A stretch of 64,000 nucleotides of DNA from Diplolepis rosae (taxonomy: Eukaryota; Arthropoda; Insecta; Hymenoptera; Diplolepididae), in contig JAPYXD010000414.1 in the NCBI GenBank assembly GCA_030998225.1, positions 61,106 through 125,105 of the forward strand. Reading direction: 5' to 3'. Below are positions 53,901 through 64,000 of the stretch, piece by piece. Numbering within the stretch: position 1 is the stretch's first letter; the number at the start of each line of letters is the position of its first letter. The notes beneath the pieces are model-generated. The model did no database searches. It saw nothing but the letters and a program-made list of their open reading frames with translations, and was not told where the DNA came from. Both the position numbers and the translations under genes were made by a program.

Positions 53901-56900
53901 TTCGATTTATTCTTTTATAACTTTATTCAGTTTTTATATGTGCTTTTCATATTCATTCTGCGACAAATGCTAACATTTGTAAATTTGACTTTTCGAATAT
54001 ATGCAAACGCCATTGAATGTAAATTGAGATTTTATGATACTACATGCCTAATCTGACATGCACTATTCGATAATCTTAAATTTAAATTTCTCAATTAATA
54101 ATACATTAAGTGAAGAACTGATCAAATGTAGGTTGTTGAATTTGACGTAAATCATGTTTATCGGCGCGCTGAATGACAATCACCAACGATTTCCAAAAAC
54201 GTGATATGTTTCAAAAAGACTATGAAAGTAGCCGGAACTGTATGTTGGAAACGGCTTTTCTGCTAGAAAACAATGTTAGTGAAATTTAATTTAAACTGTT
54301 GCTTCGTTGCGAAGAAATACAATGTTATTTTTTGAAATGGGGTTTTTCTATTTATTCTGTTATAATTTTATTCAGTTTTTATATGTGTTTTTCATATTCA
54401 TTCTTCGACAAATGCTAAGATTTGTAAATTTGACTTTTCGAATATACGCAAACGCCATTGAATGTAAATTGAGATTTTATTTTACTACATACTTAATCTG
54501 ACATACACTATTCGACAATCTGAAATTTACATTTCGCAATTAATAATACATGAAGTGAAGAACTGATCAAATGTAGGTTGTTGAATTTGACGTAATTCAT
54601 GTTTATAGGCGCGCTGAATGACAATCACCAACGATTTCCAAAAACGTGATATGTTTCAAAAAGACTATAAAAGTAGCCGGAACTGTATGGTGCAAACGGC
54701 TTTTCTGCTAGAAAACAATGTTAGTGAAATTTAATTTAAACTGTTGATTCGTTGCCCAGAAATACAATGTTATTTTTTGAAATGGGGTTTTTCGATTTAT
54801 TCTTTAATAACTTTATTCAGTTTTTATATATGGTTTTCATATTCATTCTGCGACAAATTCTAACATTTGTACATTTGACTTTTCGAATATACGCAAACGT
54901 CATTGAATGTAAATTGAGATTTTATTTTACTACATACTTAATCTGACATACACTATTCGACAATCTGAAATTTATATTTCTCAATTCAATGAATTGAGTG
55001 AAGAACTGATAATATGTAGGTTGTTGACTTTCACGTAAATCATGATCATAGACGCGCTGAATGACAATCACCAACGATTTCCAAAAACGTGATATGTTTC
55101 AAAAAGACTATAAAAGTAGCCGGAACTGTATGGTGCAAACGGCTTTTCTGATAGAAAACAATGTTAGTGAAATTTAATTTAAACTGTTGATTCGTTGCGA
55201 AGAAATACAATGTTATTTTTTGAAATGGGGTTTTTCGATTTATTCTTTTATAACTTTATTCAGTTTTTATATGTGCTTTTCATATTCATTCTTCGACAAA
55301 TGCTAAGATTTGTAAATTTGACTTTTCGAGCATATGCATACGCCATTGAATGTAAATTGAGATTTTATGATACTACATGCTTAATCTGACATGCACTATT
55401 CGATAATCTGAAATTTACATTTCGCAATTAATAATACATGAAGTGAAGAACTGATCAAATGTAGGTTGTTGAATTTGACGTAATTCATGTTTATAGGCGC
55501 GCTGAATGACAATCACCAACGATTTCCAAAAACGTGATATGTTTCAAAAAGACTATAAAAGTAGCCGGAACGATAAATACTATATTGTGCAAACGGCTTT
55601 TCTACTAGAAAACAATGTAAGTGAAATTTAATTTAAACTGTTGATTCGTTGCGAAGAAATACAATGTTATTTTTTGAAATGGGGTTTTTCGATTTATTCA
55701 TTTATAACTTTATTCAGTTTTTATATGTGCTTTTCATATTCATTCTTCGACAAATGCTAACATTTGTAAATTTGACTTTTCGAATATACGCAAACGTCAT
55801 TGAATGTAAATTGAGATTTTATTTTACTACATACTTAATCTGACATACACTATTCGACAATCTGAAATTTACATTTCGCAATTAATAATACATTAAGTGA
55901 AGACCTGATCAAATGTAGGTTGTTGAATTTGACGTAATTCATGTTTATAGGCGCGCTGAATGACAATCACCAACGATTTCCAAAAACGTGATATGTTTCA
56001 AAAAGACTATAAAAGTAGCCGGAACGATAAATACTATATTGTGCAAACGGCTTTTCTACTAGAAAACAATGTTAGTGAAATTTAATTTAAACTGTTGATT
56101 CGTTGCGAAGAAATACAATGTTATTTTTTGAAACGGGGTTTTTCGATTTATTCATTTATAACTTTATTCAGTTTTTATATGTGCTTTTCATATTCATTCT
56201 TCGACAAATGCTAAGATTTGTAAATTTGACTTTTCGAGTATATGCATACGCCATTGAATGTAAATTGAGATTTTATGATACTACATGCTTAATCTGACAT
56301 GCACTATTCGATAATCTGAAATTTACATTTCTCAATTAATAATACATGAAGTGAAGAACTGATCAAATGTAGGTTGTTGACTATGACGTAAATCATGTTT
56401 ATCGGCACGCTGAGTGACAATCACCAAACATTTCCAAAAACGTGATATGTTTCAAAAAGACCATAAAAGTAGCCGGAACTGTATGTTGCAAACGGCTTTT
56501 CTGCTAGAAAACAATGTCAGTGAAATTTAATTTGAACTGTTGATTCGTTGCGAAGAAATACAATGTTATTTTTTGAATTGGGGTTTTTCGATTTATTCTT
56601 TTATAACTTTATTCAGTTTTTATATGTGCTTTTCATATTCATTCTTCGACAAATGCTAAGATTTGTAAATTTGACTTTTCGAGCATATGCATACGCCATT
56701 GAATGTAAATTCAGATTTTATGATACTACATGCTTAATCTGACATGCACTATTCGATAATCTGAAATTTACATTTCTCAATTAATAATACATGAAGTGAA
56801 GAACTGATCAAATGTAGGTTGTTGAATTTGACGTAAATCATGTTTATCGGCGCGCTGAATGACAATCACCAACGATTTCCAAAAACGTGATATGTTTCAA

Positions 56901-59900
56901 AAAGACTATAAAAGTAGCCGGAACTGTATGTTGCAAACGGCTTTTCTGCTAGAAAACAATGTTAGTGAAATTTAATTTAAAATGTTGATTCGTTGCGAAG
57001 AAATACAATGTTATTTTTTGAAATGGGGTTTCTCGATTTATCCATTTATAACTTTATTCAGTTTTTATATGTGCTTTTCATATTCATTCTTCGACAAATG
57101 CTAAGATTTGTAAATTTGACTTTTCGAGCATGTGCATACGCCATTGAATGTAAATTCAGATTTTATGATACTACATGCTTAATCTGACATACACTATACG
57201 ACAATCTGAAATTTACATTTCGCAATTAATAATACATTAAGTGAAGACCTGATCAAATGTAGGTTGTTGAATTTGACGTAATTCATGTTTATAGGCGCGC
57301 TGAATGACAATCACCAACGATTTCCAAAAACGTGATATGTTTCAAAAAGACTATAAAAGTAGCCGGAACTGTATGTTGCAAACGGCTTTTCTGCTAGAAA
57401 ACAATGTTAGTGAAATTTAATTTAAACTGTTGATTCGTTGCGAAGAAATACAATGTTATTTTTTGAAATGGGGTTTTTCGATTTATTCTTTTATAACTTT
57501 ATTCAGTTTTTATATGTGCTTTTCATATTCATTCTGCGACAAATGCTAACATTTGTAAATTTGACTTTTCGAATATACGCAAACGCCATTGAATGTAAAT
57601 TGAGATTTTATTTTACTACATACTTAATCTGACATACACTATTCGATAATCTGAAATTTACATTTCTGAATTAATAATACATGAAGTGAAGAACTGATCA
57701 AATGTAGGTTGTTGAATTTGACGTAAATCATGTTTATAGGCGCGCTGAATGACAATCACCAACGATTTCCAAAAACGTGATATGTTTCAAAAAGACTATA
57801 AAAGTAGCCGGAACTGTATGTTGCAAACGGCTTTTCTGCTAGAAAACAATGTTAGTGAAATTTAATTTAAACTGTTGATTCGTTGCGCAGAAATACAATG
57901 TTATTTTTTGAAATGGGGTTTTTCGATTTATTCATTTATAACTTTATTCAGTTTTTATATGTGCTTTTCATATTCATTCTGCGACAAATGCTAACATTTG
58001 TAAATTTGACTTTTCGAGCATTTGCATACGCCATTGAATGTAAATTCAGATTTTATGATACTACATGCTTAATCTGACATGCACTATTCGACAATCTGAA
58101 ATTTACATTTCGCAATTAATAATACATTAAGTGAAGAACTGATCAAATGTAGGTTGTTGAATTTGACGTAAATCATGTTTATCGGCGCGCTGAATGACAA
58201 TCACCAACGATTTCCAAAAACGTGATATGTTTCAAAAAGACTATGAAAGTAGCCGGAACTGTATGTTGGAAACGGCTTTTCTGCTAGAAAACAATGTTAG
58301 TGAAATTTAATTTAAACTGTTGATTCGTTGCGAAGAAATACAATGTTATTTTTTGAAATGGGGTTTTTCTATTTATTCTGTTATAATTTTATTCAGTTTT
58401 TATATGTGCTTTTCATATTCATTCTTCGACAAATGCTAACATTTGTAAATTTGACTTTTCGAATATACGCAAACGCCATTGAATGTACATTGAGATTTTA
58501 TTTTACTACATACTTAATCTGACATACACTATTCGATAATCTGAAATTTACATTTCTCAATTAATAATACATGAAGTGAAGAACTGATCAAATGTAGGTT
58601 GTTGACTATGACGTAAATCATGTTTATCGGCACGCTGAGTGACAATCACCAAACATTTCCAAAAACGTGATATGTTTCAAAAAGACTATAAAAGTAGCCG
58701 GAACTGTATGTTGCAAACGGCTTTTCTGCTAGAAAACAATGTCAGTGAAATTTAATTTGAACTGTTGATTCGTTGCGAAGAAATACAATGTTATTTTTTG
58801 AATTGGGGTTTTTCGATTTATTCTTTTATAACTTTATTCAGTTTTTATATGCGCTTTTCATATTCATTCTTCGACAAATGCTAAGATTTGTAAATTTGAC
58901 TTTTCGAGCATATGCATACGACATTGCATGTAAATTGAGATTTTATGATACTACATGCTTAATCTGACATGCACTATTCGATAATCTGAAATTTACATTT
59001 CTCAATTAATAATACATGAAGTGAAGACCTGATCAAATGTAGGTTGTTGAATTTGACGTAATTCATGTTTATAGGCGCGCTGAATGACAATCACCAACGA
59101 TTTCCAAAAACGTGATATGTTTCAAAAAGACTATAAAAGTAGCCGGAACGATAAATACTATATTGTGCAAACGGCTTTTCTACTAGAAAACAATGTTAGT
59201 GAAATTTAATTTAAACTGTTGATTCGTTGCGAAGAAATACAATGTTATTTTTTGAAACGGGGTTTTTCGATTTATTCATTTATAACTTTATTCAGTTTTT
59301 ATATGTGCTTTTCATATTCATTCTTCGACAAATGCTAAGATTTGTAAATTTGACTTTTTGAGCATATGCATACGCCATTGAATGTAAATTCAGATTTTAT
59401 GATACTACATGCTTAATCGGACATACACTATTCGACAATCTGAAATTTACATTTCGCAATTAATAATACATTAAGTGAAGACCTGATCAAATGTAGGTTG
59501 TTGAATTTGACGTAAATCATGTTTATCGGCGCGCTGAATGACAATCACCAAACATTTCCAAAAACGTGATATGTTTCAAAAAGACTATAAAAGTAGCCGG
59601 AACTGTATGTTGCAAACGGCTTTTCTGCTAGAAAACAATGTCAGTGAAATTTAATTTGAACTGTTGATTCGTTGCGAAGAAATACAATGTTATTTTTTGA
59701 AATGGGGTTTTTCGATTTATTCATTTATAACTTTATTCAGTTTTTATATGTGCTTTTCATATTCATTCTGCGACAAATGCTAAGATTTGTAAATTTGACT
59801 TTTCGAGCATATGCATACGCCATTGAATGTAAATTGAGATTTTATGATACTACATGCTTAATCTGACATGCACTATTCGATAATCTGAAATTTACATTTC

Positions 59901-62846
59901 TCAATTAATAATACATGAAGTGAAGAACTGATCAAATGTAGGTTGTTGAATTTGACGTAAATCATGTTTATAGACGCGCTGAATGACAATCACCAACGAT
60001 TTCCAAAAACGTGATATGTTTCAAAAAGACTATAAAAGTAGCCGGAACAATAAATACTATATTGTGCAAACGGCTTTTCTGCTAGAAAACAATGTTAGTG
60101 AAATTTAATTTAAACTGTTGATTCGTTGCGCAGAAATACAATGTTATTTTTTGAAATGGGGTTTTTCGATTTATTCTTTAATAACTTTATTCAGTTTTTA
60201 TATATGCTTTTCATATTCATTCTGCGACAAATGCTAACATTTGTAAATTTGACTTTTCGAATATACGCAAACGTCATTGAATGTAAATTGAGATTTTATT
60301 TTACTACATACTTAATCTGACATACACTATTCGAAAATCTGAAATTTACATTTCGCAATTAGTAATACATGAAGTGAAGAACTGATCAAATGTAGGTTGT
60401 TGAATTTGACGTAAATCATGTTTATAGGCGCGCTGAATGACAATCACGAACGATTTCCAAAAACGTGATATGTTTCAAAAAGACTATAAAAGTAGCCGGA
60501 ACCATAAATACTGTATGTTGCAAACGGCTTTTCTGCTAGAAAACAATGTTAGTGAAATTTAATTTAAACTGTTGATTCGTTGCGAAGAAATACAATGTTA
60601 TTTTTTGAATTGGGGTTTTTCGATTTATTCTTTTATAACTTTATTCAGTTTTTATATGCGCTTTTGATATTCATTCTTCGACAAATGCTAAGATTTGTAA
60701 ATTTGACTTTTCGAATATACGCAAACGCCATTGAATGTAAATTGAGATTTTATTTTACTACATACTTAATCTGACATACACTTTTCGATAATCAGAAATT
60801 TACATTTCTCAATTAATAATACATTAAGTGAAGAACTGATCAAATGTAGGTTGTTGACTTTCACGTAAATCATGTTCATAGACGCGCTGAATGACAATCA
60901 CCAACGATTTCCAAAAACGTGATATGTTTCAAAAAGACTATAAAAGTAGCCGGAACTGTATGGTGCAAACGGCTTTTCTGATAGAAAACAATGTTAGTGA
61001 AATTTAATTTAAACTGTTGATTCGTTGCGAAGAAATACAATGTTATTTTTTGAAATGGGGTTTTTCCATTTATTCATTTATAACTTTATTCAGTTTTTAT
61101 ATGTGCTTTTCATATTCATTCTTCGACAAATGCTAAGATTTGTAAATTTGACTTTTCGAGTATATGCATACGCCATTGAATGTAAATTGAGATTTTATGA
61201 TACTACATGCTTAATCAGACATGCACTATTCGATAATCTGAAATTTACATTTCGCAATTAATAATACATGAAGTGAAGAACTGATCAAATGTAGGTTGTT
61301 GAATTTGACGTAAATCATGTTTATAGGCGCGCTGAATGACAATCACGAACGATTTCCAAAAACGTGATATGTTTCAAAAAGACTATAAAAGTAGCCGGAA
61401 CGATAAATACTATATTGTGCAAACGGCTTTTCTACTAGAAAACAATGTAAGTGAAATTTAATTTAAACTGTTGATTCGTTGCGAAGAAATACAATGTTAT
61501 TTTTTGAAATGGGGTTTTTCGATTTATCCATTTATAACTTTATTCAGTTTTTATATGTGCTTTTCATATTCATTCTTCGACAAATGCTAAGATTTGTAAA
61601 TTTGACTTTTCGAGTATATGCAAACGTCATTGAATGTAAATTGAGATTTTATTTTACTACATACTTAATCTGACATACACTATTCGACAATCTGAAATTT
61701 ACATTTCGCAATTAATAATACATTAAGTGAAGACCTGATCAAATGTAGGTTGTTGAATTTGACGTAATTCATGTTTATAGGCGCGCTGAATGACAATCAC
61801 CAACGATTTCCAAAAACGTGATATGTTTCAAAAAGACTATAAAAGTAGCCGGAACGATAAATACTATATTGTGCAAACGGCTTTTCTACTAGAAAACAAT
61901 GTAAGTGAAATTTAATTTAAAATGTTGATTCGTTGCGAAGAAATACAATGTTATTTTTTGAAATGGGGTTTTTCGATTTATTCTTTTATAACTTTATTCA
62001 GTTTTTATATGTGCTTTTCATATTCATTCTTCGACAAATGCTAAGATTTGTAAATTTGACTTTTCGAGTATATGCATACGCCATTGAATGTAAATTGAGA
62101 TTTTATGATACTACATGCTTAATCTGACATGCACTATTCGATAATCTGAAATTTACATTTCTCAATTAATAATACATGAAGTGAATAACTGATCAAATGT
62201 AGGTTGTTGAATTTGACGTAAATCATGTTTATCGGCGCGCTGAATGACAATTACCAAACATTTACAAAAACGTGATATGTTTCAAAAAGACTATAAAAGT
62301 AGCCGGAACTGTATGGTGCAATCGGCTTTTCTGCTAGAAAACAATGTTAGTGAAATTTAATTTAAACTGTTGATTCGTTGCGAAGAAATACAATGTTATT
62401 TTTTGAAATGGGGTTTTTCCATTTATTCATTTATAACTTTATTCAGTTTTTATATGTGCTTTTCATATTCATTCTTCGACAAATGCTAAGATTTGTAAAT
62501 TTGACTTTTCGAGCATATGCATACGCCATTGAATGTAAATTGAGATTTTATGATACTACATGCTTAATCTGACATGCACTATTCGATAATCTGAAATTTA
62601 CATTTCGCAATTAATAATACATTAAGTGAAGACCTGATCAAATGTAGGTTGTTGAATATGATGTAAATTATGTTTATAGGCGCGCTCAATGACAATCACC
62701 AACGATTTCCAAAAACGTGATATGTTTCAAAAAGACTATAAAAGTAGCCGGAACGATAAATACTATATTGTGCAAACGGCTTTTCGACTAGAAAACAATG
62801 TTAGTGAAATTTAATTTAAACTGTTGATTCGTTGCGAAGAAATACA

Positions 62847-63026
62847 ATGTTATTTTTTGAATTGGGGTTTTTCGATTTATTCTTTTATAACTTTATTCAG
62901 TTTTTATATGTGCTTTTCATATTCATTCTTCGACAAATGCTAAGATTTGTAAATTTGACTTTTCGAGCATATGCATACGCCATTGAATGTAAATTCAGAT
63001 TTTATGATACTACATGCTTAATCTGA
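62847..63026 (+). other. 59-codon hydrophobic open frame present in most array 2 units (representative)
   Basis: ATG at 62,847 lies about 100 bp after the TATA box of the preceding unit and opens 59 codons ending in TAA. The product would start MLFFE, contain a long hydrophobic stretch (about residues 8-28, rich in F, L, I and Y, plausible as one membrane span) and end CLI. Against coding: differences between units mostly change the amino acid (MGFFD, LGFFD, MGFFH, MGFFY; LRFVN, LTFVN, VTFLN; FRAYAYAI, FRIYANAI). Eight units have an in-frame TAG and three (48,913, 50,266 and 59,227) an in-frame TGA. I treat it as a chance frame kept open by recent amplification; a multi-copy micropeptide is not fully excluded. 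Confidence 0.3.
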
Positions 63027-63112
63027 CATGCACTATTCGATAATCTGAAATTTACATTTCTCAATTAATAATACATTAAGTGAAGAACTGATCAAATGTA
63101 GGTTGTTGACTA

Positions 63113-63198
63113 TGACGTAAATCATGTTTATCGGCGCGCTGAGTGACAATCACCAAACATTTCCAAAAACGTGATATGTTTCAAAAAGACTATAAAAG
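63113..63198 (+). promoter_or_regulatory. Promoter-like module of array 2 (representative, unit starting 62,832)
   Basis: In order: TGACGTAA (63,113-63,120, resembling a CRE/bZIP site), a GCGCGC box (63,134-63,139), and TATAAAAG (63,191-63,198), which matches the metazoan TATA consensus exactly. The same arrangement recurs in every unit with fixed spacing. By eye about three quarters of units keep TATAAAAG; the rest have single changes such as TATGAAAG, CATAAAAG, CTTAAAAG or TATAAATG. Units with the 443-bp class mostly carry CACGTAA instead of GACGTAA. I see no convincing initiator. Promoter activity is an inference from motif match and repetition. Confidence 0.4.
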
Positions 63199-63199
63199 T

Positions 63200-63226
63200 A
63201 GCCGGAACTGTATGTTGCAAACGGCT
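63200..63226 (+). other. Conserved stem-loop downstream of the TATA box (representative)
   Basis: AGCCG (63,200-63,204) pairs with CGGCT (63,222-63,226), which is followed by a short T run. The 17-nt loop (short class) or 26-nt loop (long class) is where the 445- and 454-bp classes differ, so the stem is kept while loop length varies. Where the left arm reads AGCTG (near 28,691) a T-G wobble still allows pairing. If transcription starts at the TATA box, the hairpin would lie at or very near the 5' end of the RNA. Confidence 0.45.
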
Positions 63227-64000
63227 TTTCTGCTAGAAAACAATGTCAGTGAAATTTAATTTGAACTGTTGATTCGTTGCGAAGAAATACAATGTTATTT
63301 TTTGAAATGGGGTTTTTCGATTTATTCTTTTATAACTTTATTCAGTTTTTATATGTGCTTTTCATATTCATTCTTCGACAAATGCTAAGATTTGTAAATT
63401 TGACTTTTCGAGCATATGCATACGCCATTGAATGTAAATTCAGATTTTATGATACTACATGCTTAATCTGACATGCACTATTCGACAATCTGAAATTTAC
63501 ATTTCGCAATTAATAATACATTAAGTGAAGACCTGATCAAATGTAGGTTGTTGAATTTGACGTAAATCATGTTTATCGGCGCGCTGAATGACAATCACCA
63601 ACGATTTCCAAAAACGTGATATGTTTCAAAAAGACTATGAAAGTAGCCGGAACTGTATGTTGCAAACGGCTTTTCTGCTAAAAAACAATGTCAGTGAAAT
63701 TTAATTTGAACTGTTGATTCGTTGCGTAGAAATACAATTTTATTTTTTGAAATGGGGTTTTTCGATTTATTCTTTAATAACTTTATTCAGTTTTTATATG
63801 TGATTTTCATATTCATTCTGCGACAAATGGTGACATTTGTAAATTTGACTTTTCGAATATACGCAAACGCCATTGAATGTAAATTGATATTTTATTTTAC
63901 TTCTTACTTAATCTGACATACACTATTCGATACTCAGAAATTTACATTTCTGAATTCAATGAATTGAGTGAAGAACTGATAAAATCTAGGTTGTTGACTT

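Larger units (their letters stand above)
26541..64000 (+). repeat. Satellite array 2: 445/454-bp monomers
   Basis: Head-to-tail array of 82 complete units, a 5'-truncated first unit (26,541-26,981) and a partial last unit (from 63,722) that runs off the window. Measured from TTGCGAAGAAATACAATG to the next, unit lengths are 445 bp (40 units), 454 bp (29), 443 bp (10), 444 bp (2) and 456 bp (1). The 454-bp class carries a longer loop, with GATAAATACTATATTG where the short class has TGTATGTTG. The 443-bp class usually has TTTAATAAATTGAG or TTCAATGAATTGAG where others have TTAATAATACATTAAG. The array is A+T-rich, unrelated in sequence to array 1, and no unit is inverted. No mobile-element insertion was noticed. 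Its left edge is sharp, with no decayed monomers. Confidence 0.97.

Noticed and set aside
26541..64000. Hammerhead ribozyme inside array 2 units, as in some animal satellites
   Set aside because: The nearest matches (CTGAATGA, CTGATCA) do not fit CUGANGA, and no correctly placed GAAA with flanking stems was seen on either strand.
26541..64000. Ribosomal DNA spacer repeats
   Set aside because: Repeated promoter-like units resemble rDNA spacer organisation, but no 18S, 5.8S or 28S sequence is in the window, and the array continues for over 37 kb without one.

Overview
This window is almost entirely satellite DNA: two unrelated tandem-repeat arrays separated by about 1.1 kb of non-tandem sequence. 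I see no convincing protein-coding gene, rRNA, complete tRNA or CRISPR array. The layout (two arrays with higher-order repeats, TATAAAAG boxes, AATAAA signals and a hammerhead-like retroelement motif) points to a eukaryote, probably a metazoan and possibly an arthropod. It most likely comes from pericentromeric, centromeric or other heterochromatic DNA. The taxon is a guess; the satellite nature is certain.

Region 1 (1-25,400): roughly 540 monomers of about 45-48 bp (one class of 54 bp). Each has a nearly invariant 20-bp core (CTCGCGYATTACTTGGCCAC) followed by one of a handful of 25-34-bp spacer classes. Monomers alternate as A-type and B/C-type, giving a ~94-bp dimer. Longer blocks are repeated at offsets of 4,322, 3,052 and 2,299 bp (2,450-15,654) and about 1,175 bp (19.5-22.8 kb). 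A distinctive 99-bp D-E monomer pair recurs 17 times.

Region 2 (25,401-26,540): the first array decays through three or four degenerate monomers, then about 950 bp of single-copy-looking sequence follows. This holds a possible tRNA-type A box and an A-rich tract. Just before the second array lies a compact hammerhead-ribozyme-like motif (26,428-26,468), then a perfect 8-bp hairpin and AATAAA, like the end of a Penelope-like or other retroelement.

Region 3 (26,541-64,000): an A+T-rich array of 82 complete and 2 partial monomers in one orientation. The complete units are 445 bp (40), 454 bp (29), 443 bp (10), 444 bp (2) and 456 bp (1). Each unit carries a promoter-like module: a TGACGTAA box, a GCGCGC box, TATAAAAG or a near variant, and a small hairpin. 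It is followed by a 59-codon ATG frame that most units keep open and at least 11 interrupt. A 14-monomer higher-order repeat of 6,259 bp occurs twice in tandem (about 32,450-44,970).

The window therefore shows repeat evolution rather than gene cooperation: homogenised array interiors, nested higher-order duplications, one eroded and one sharp array edge, and transposon debris at the boundary.
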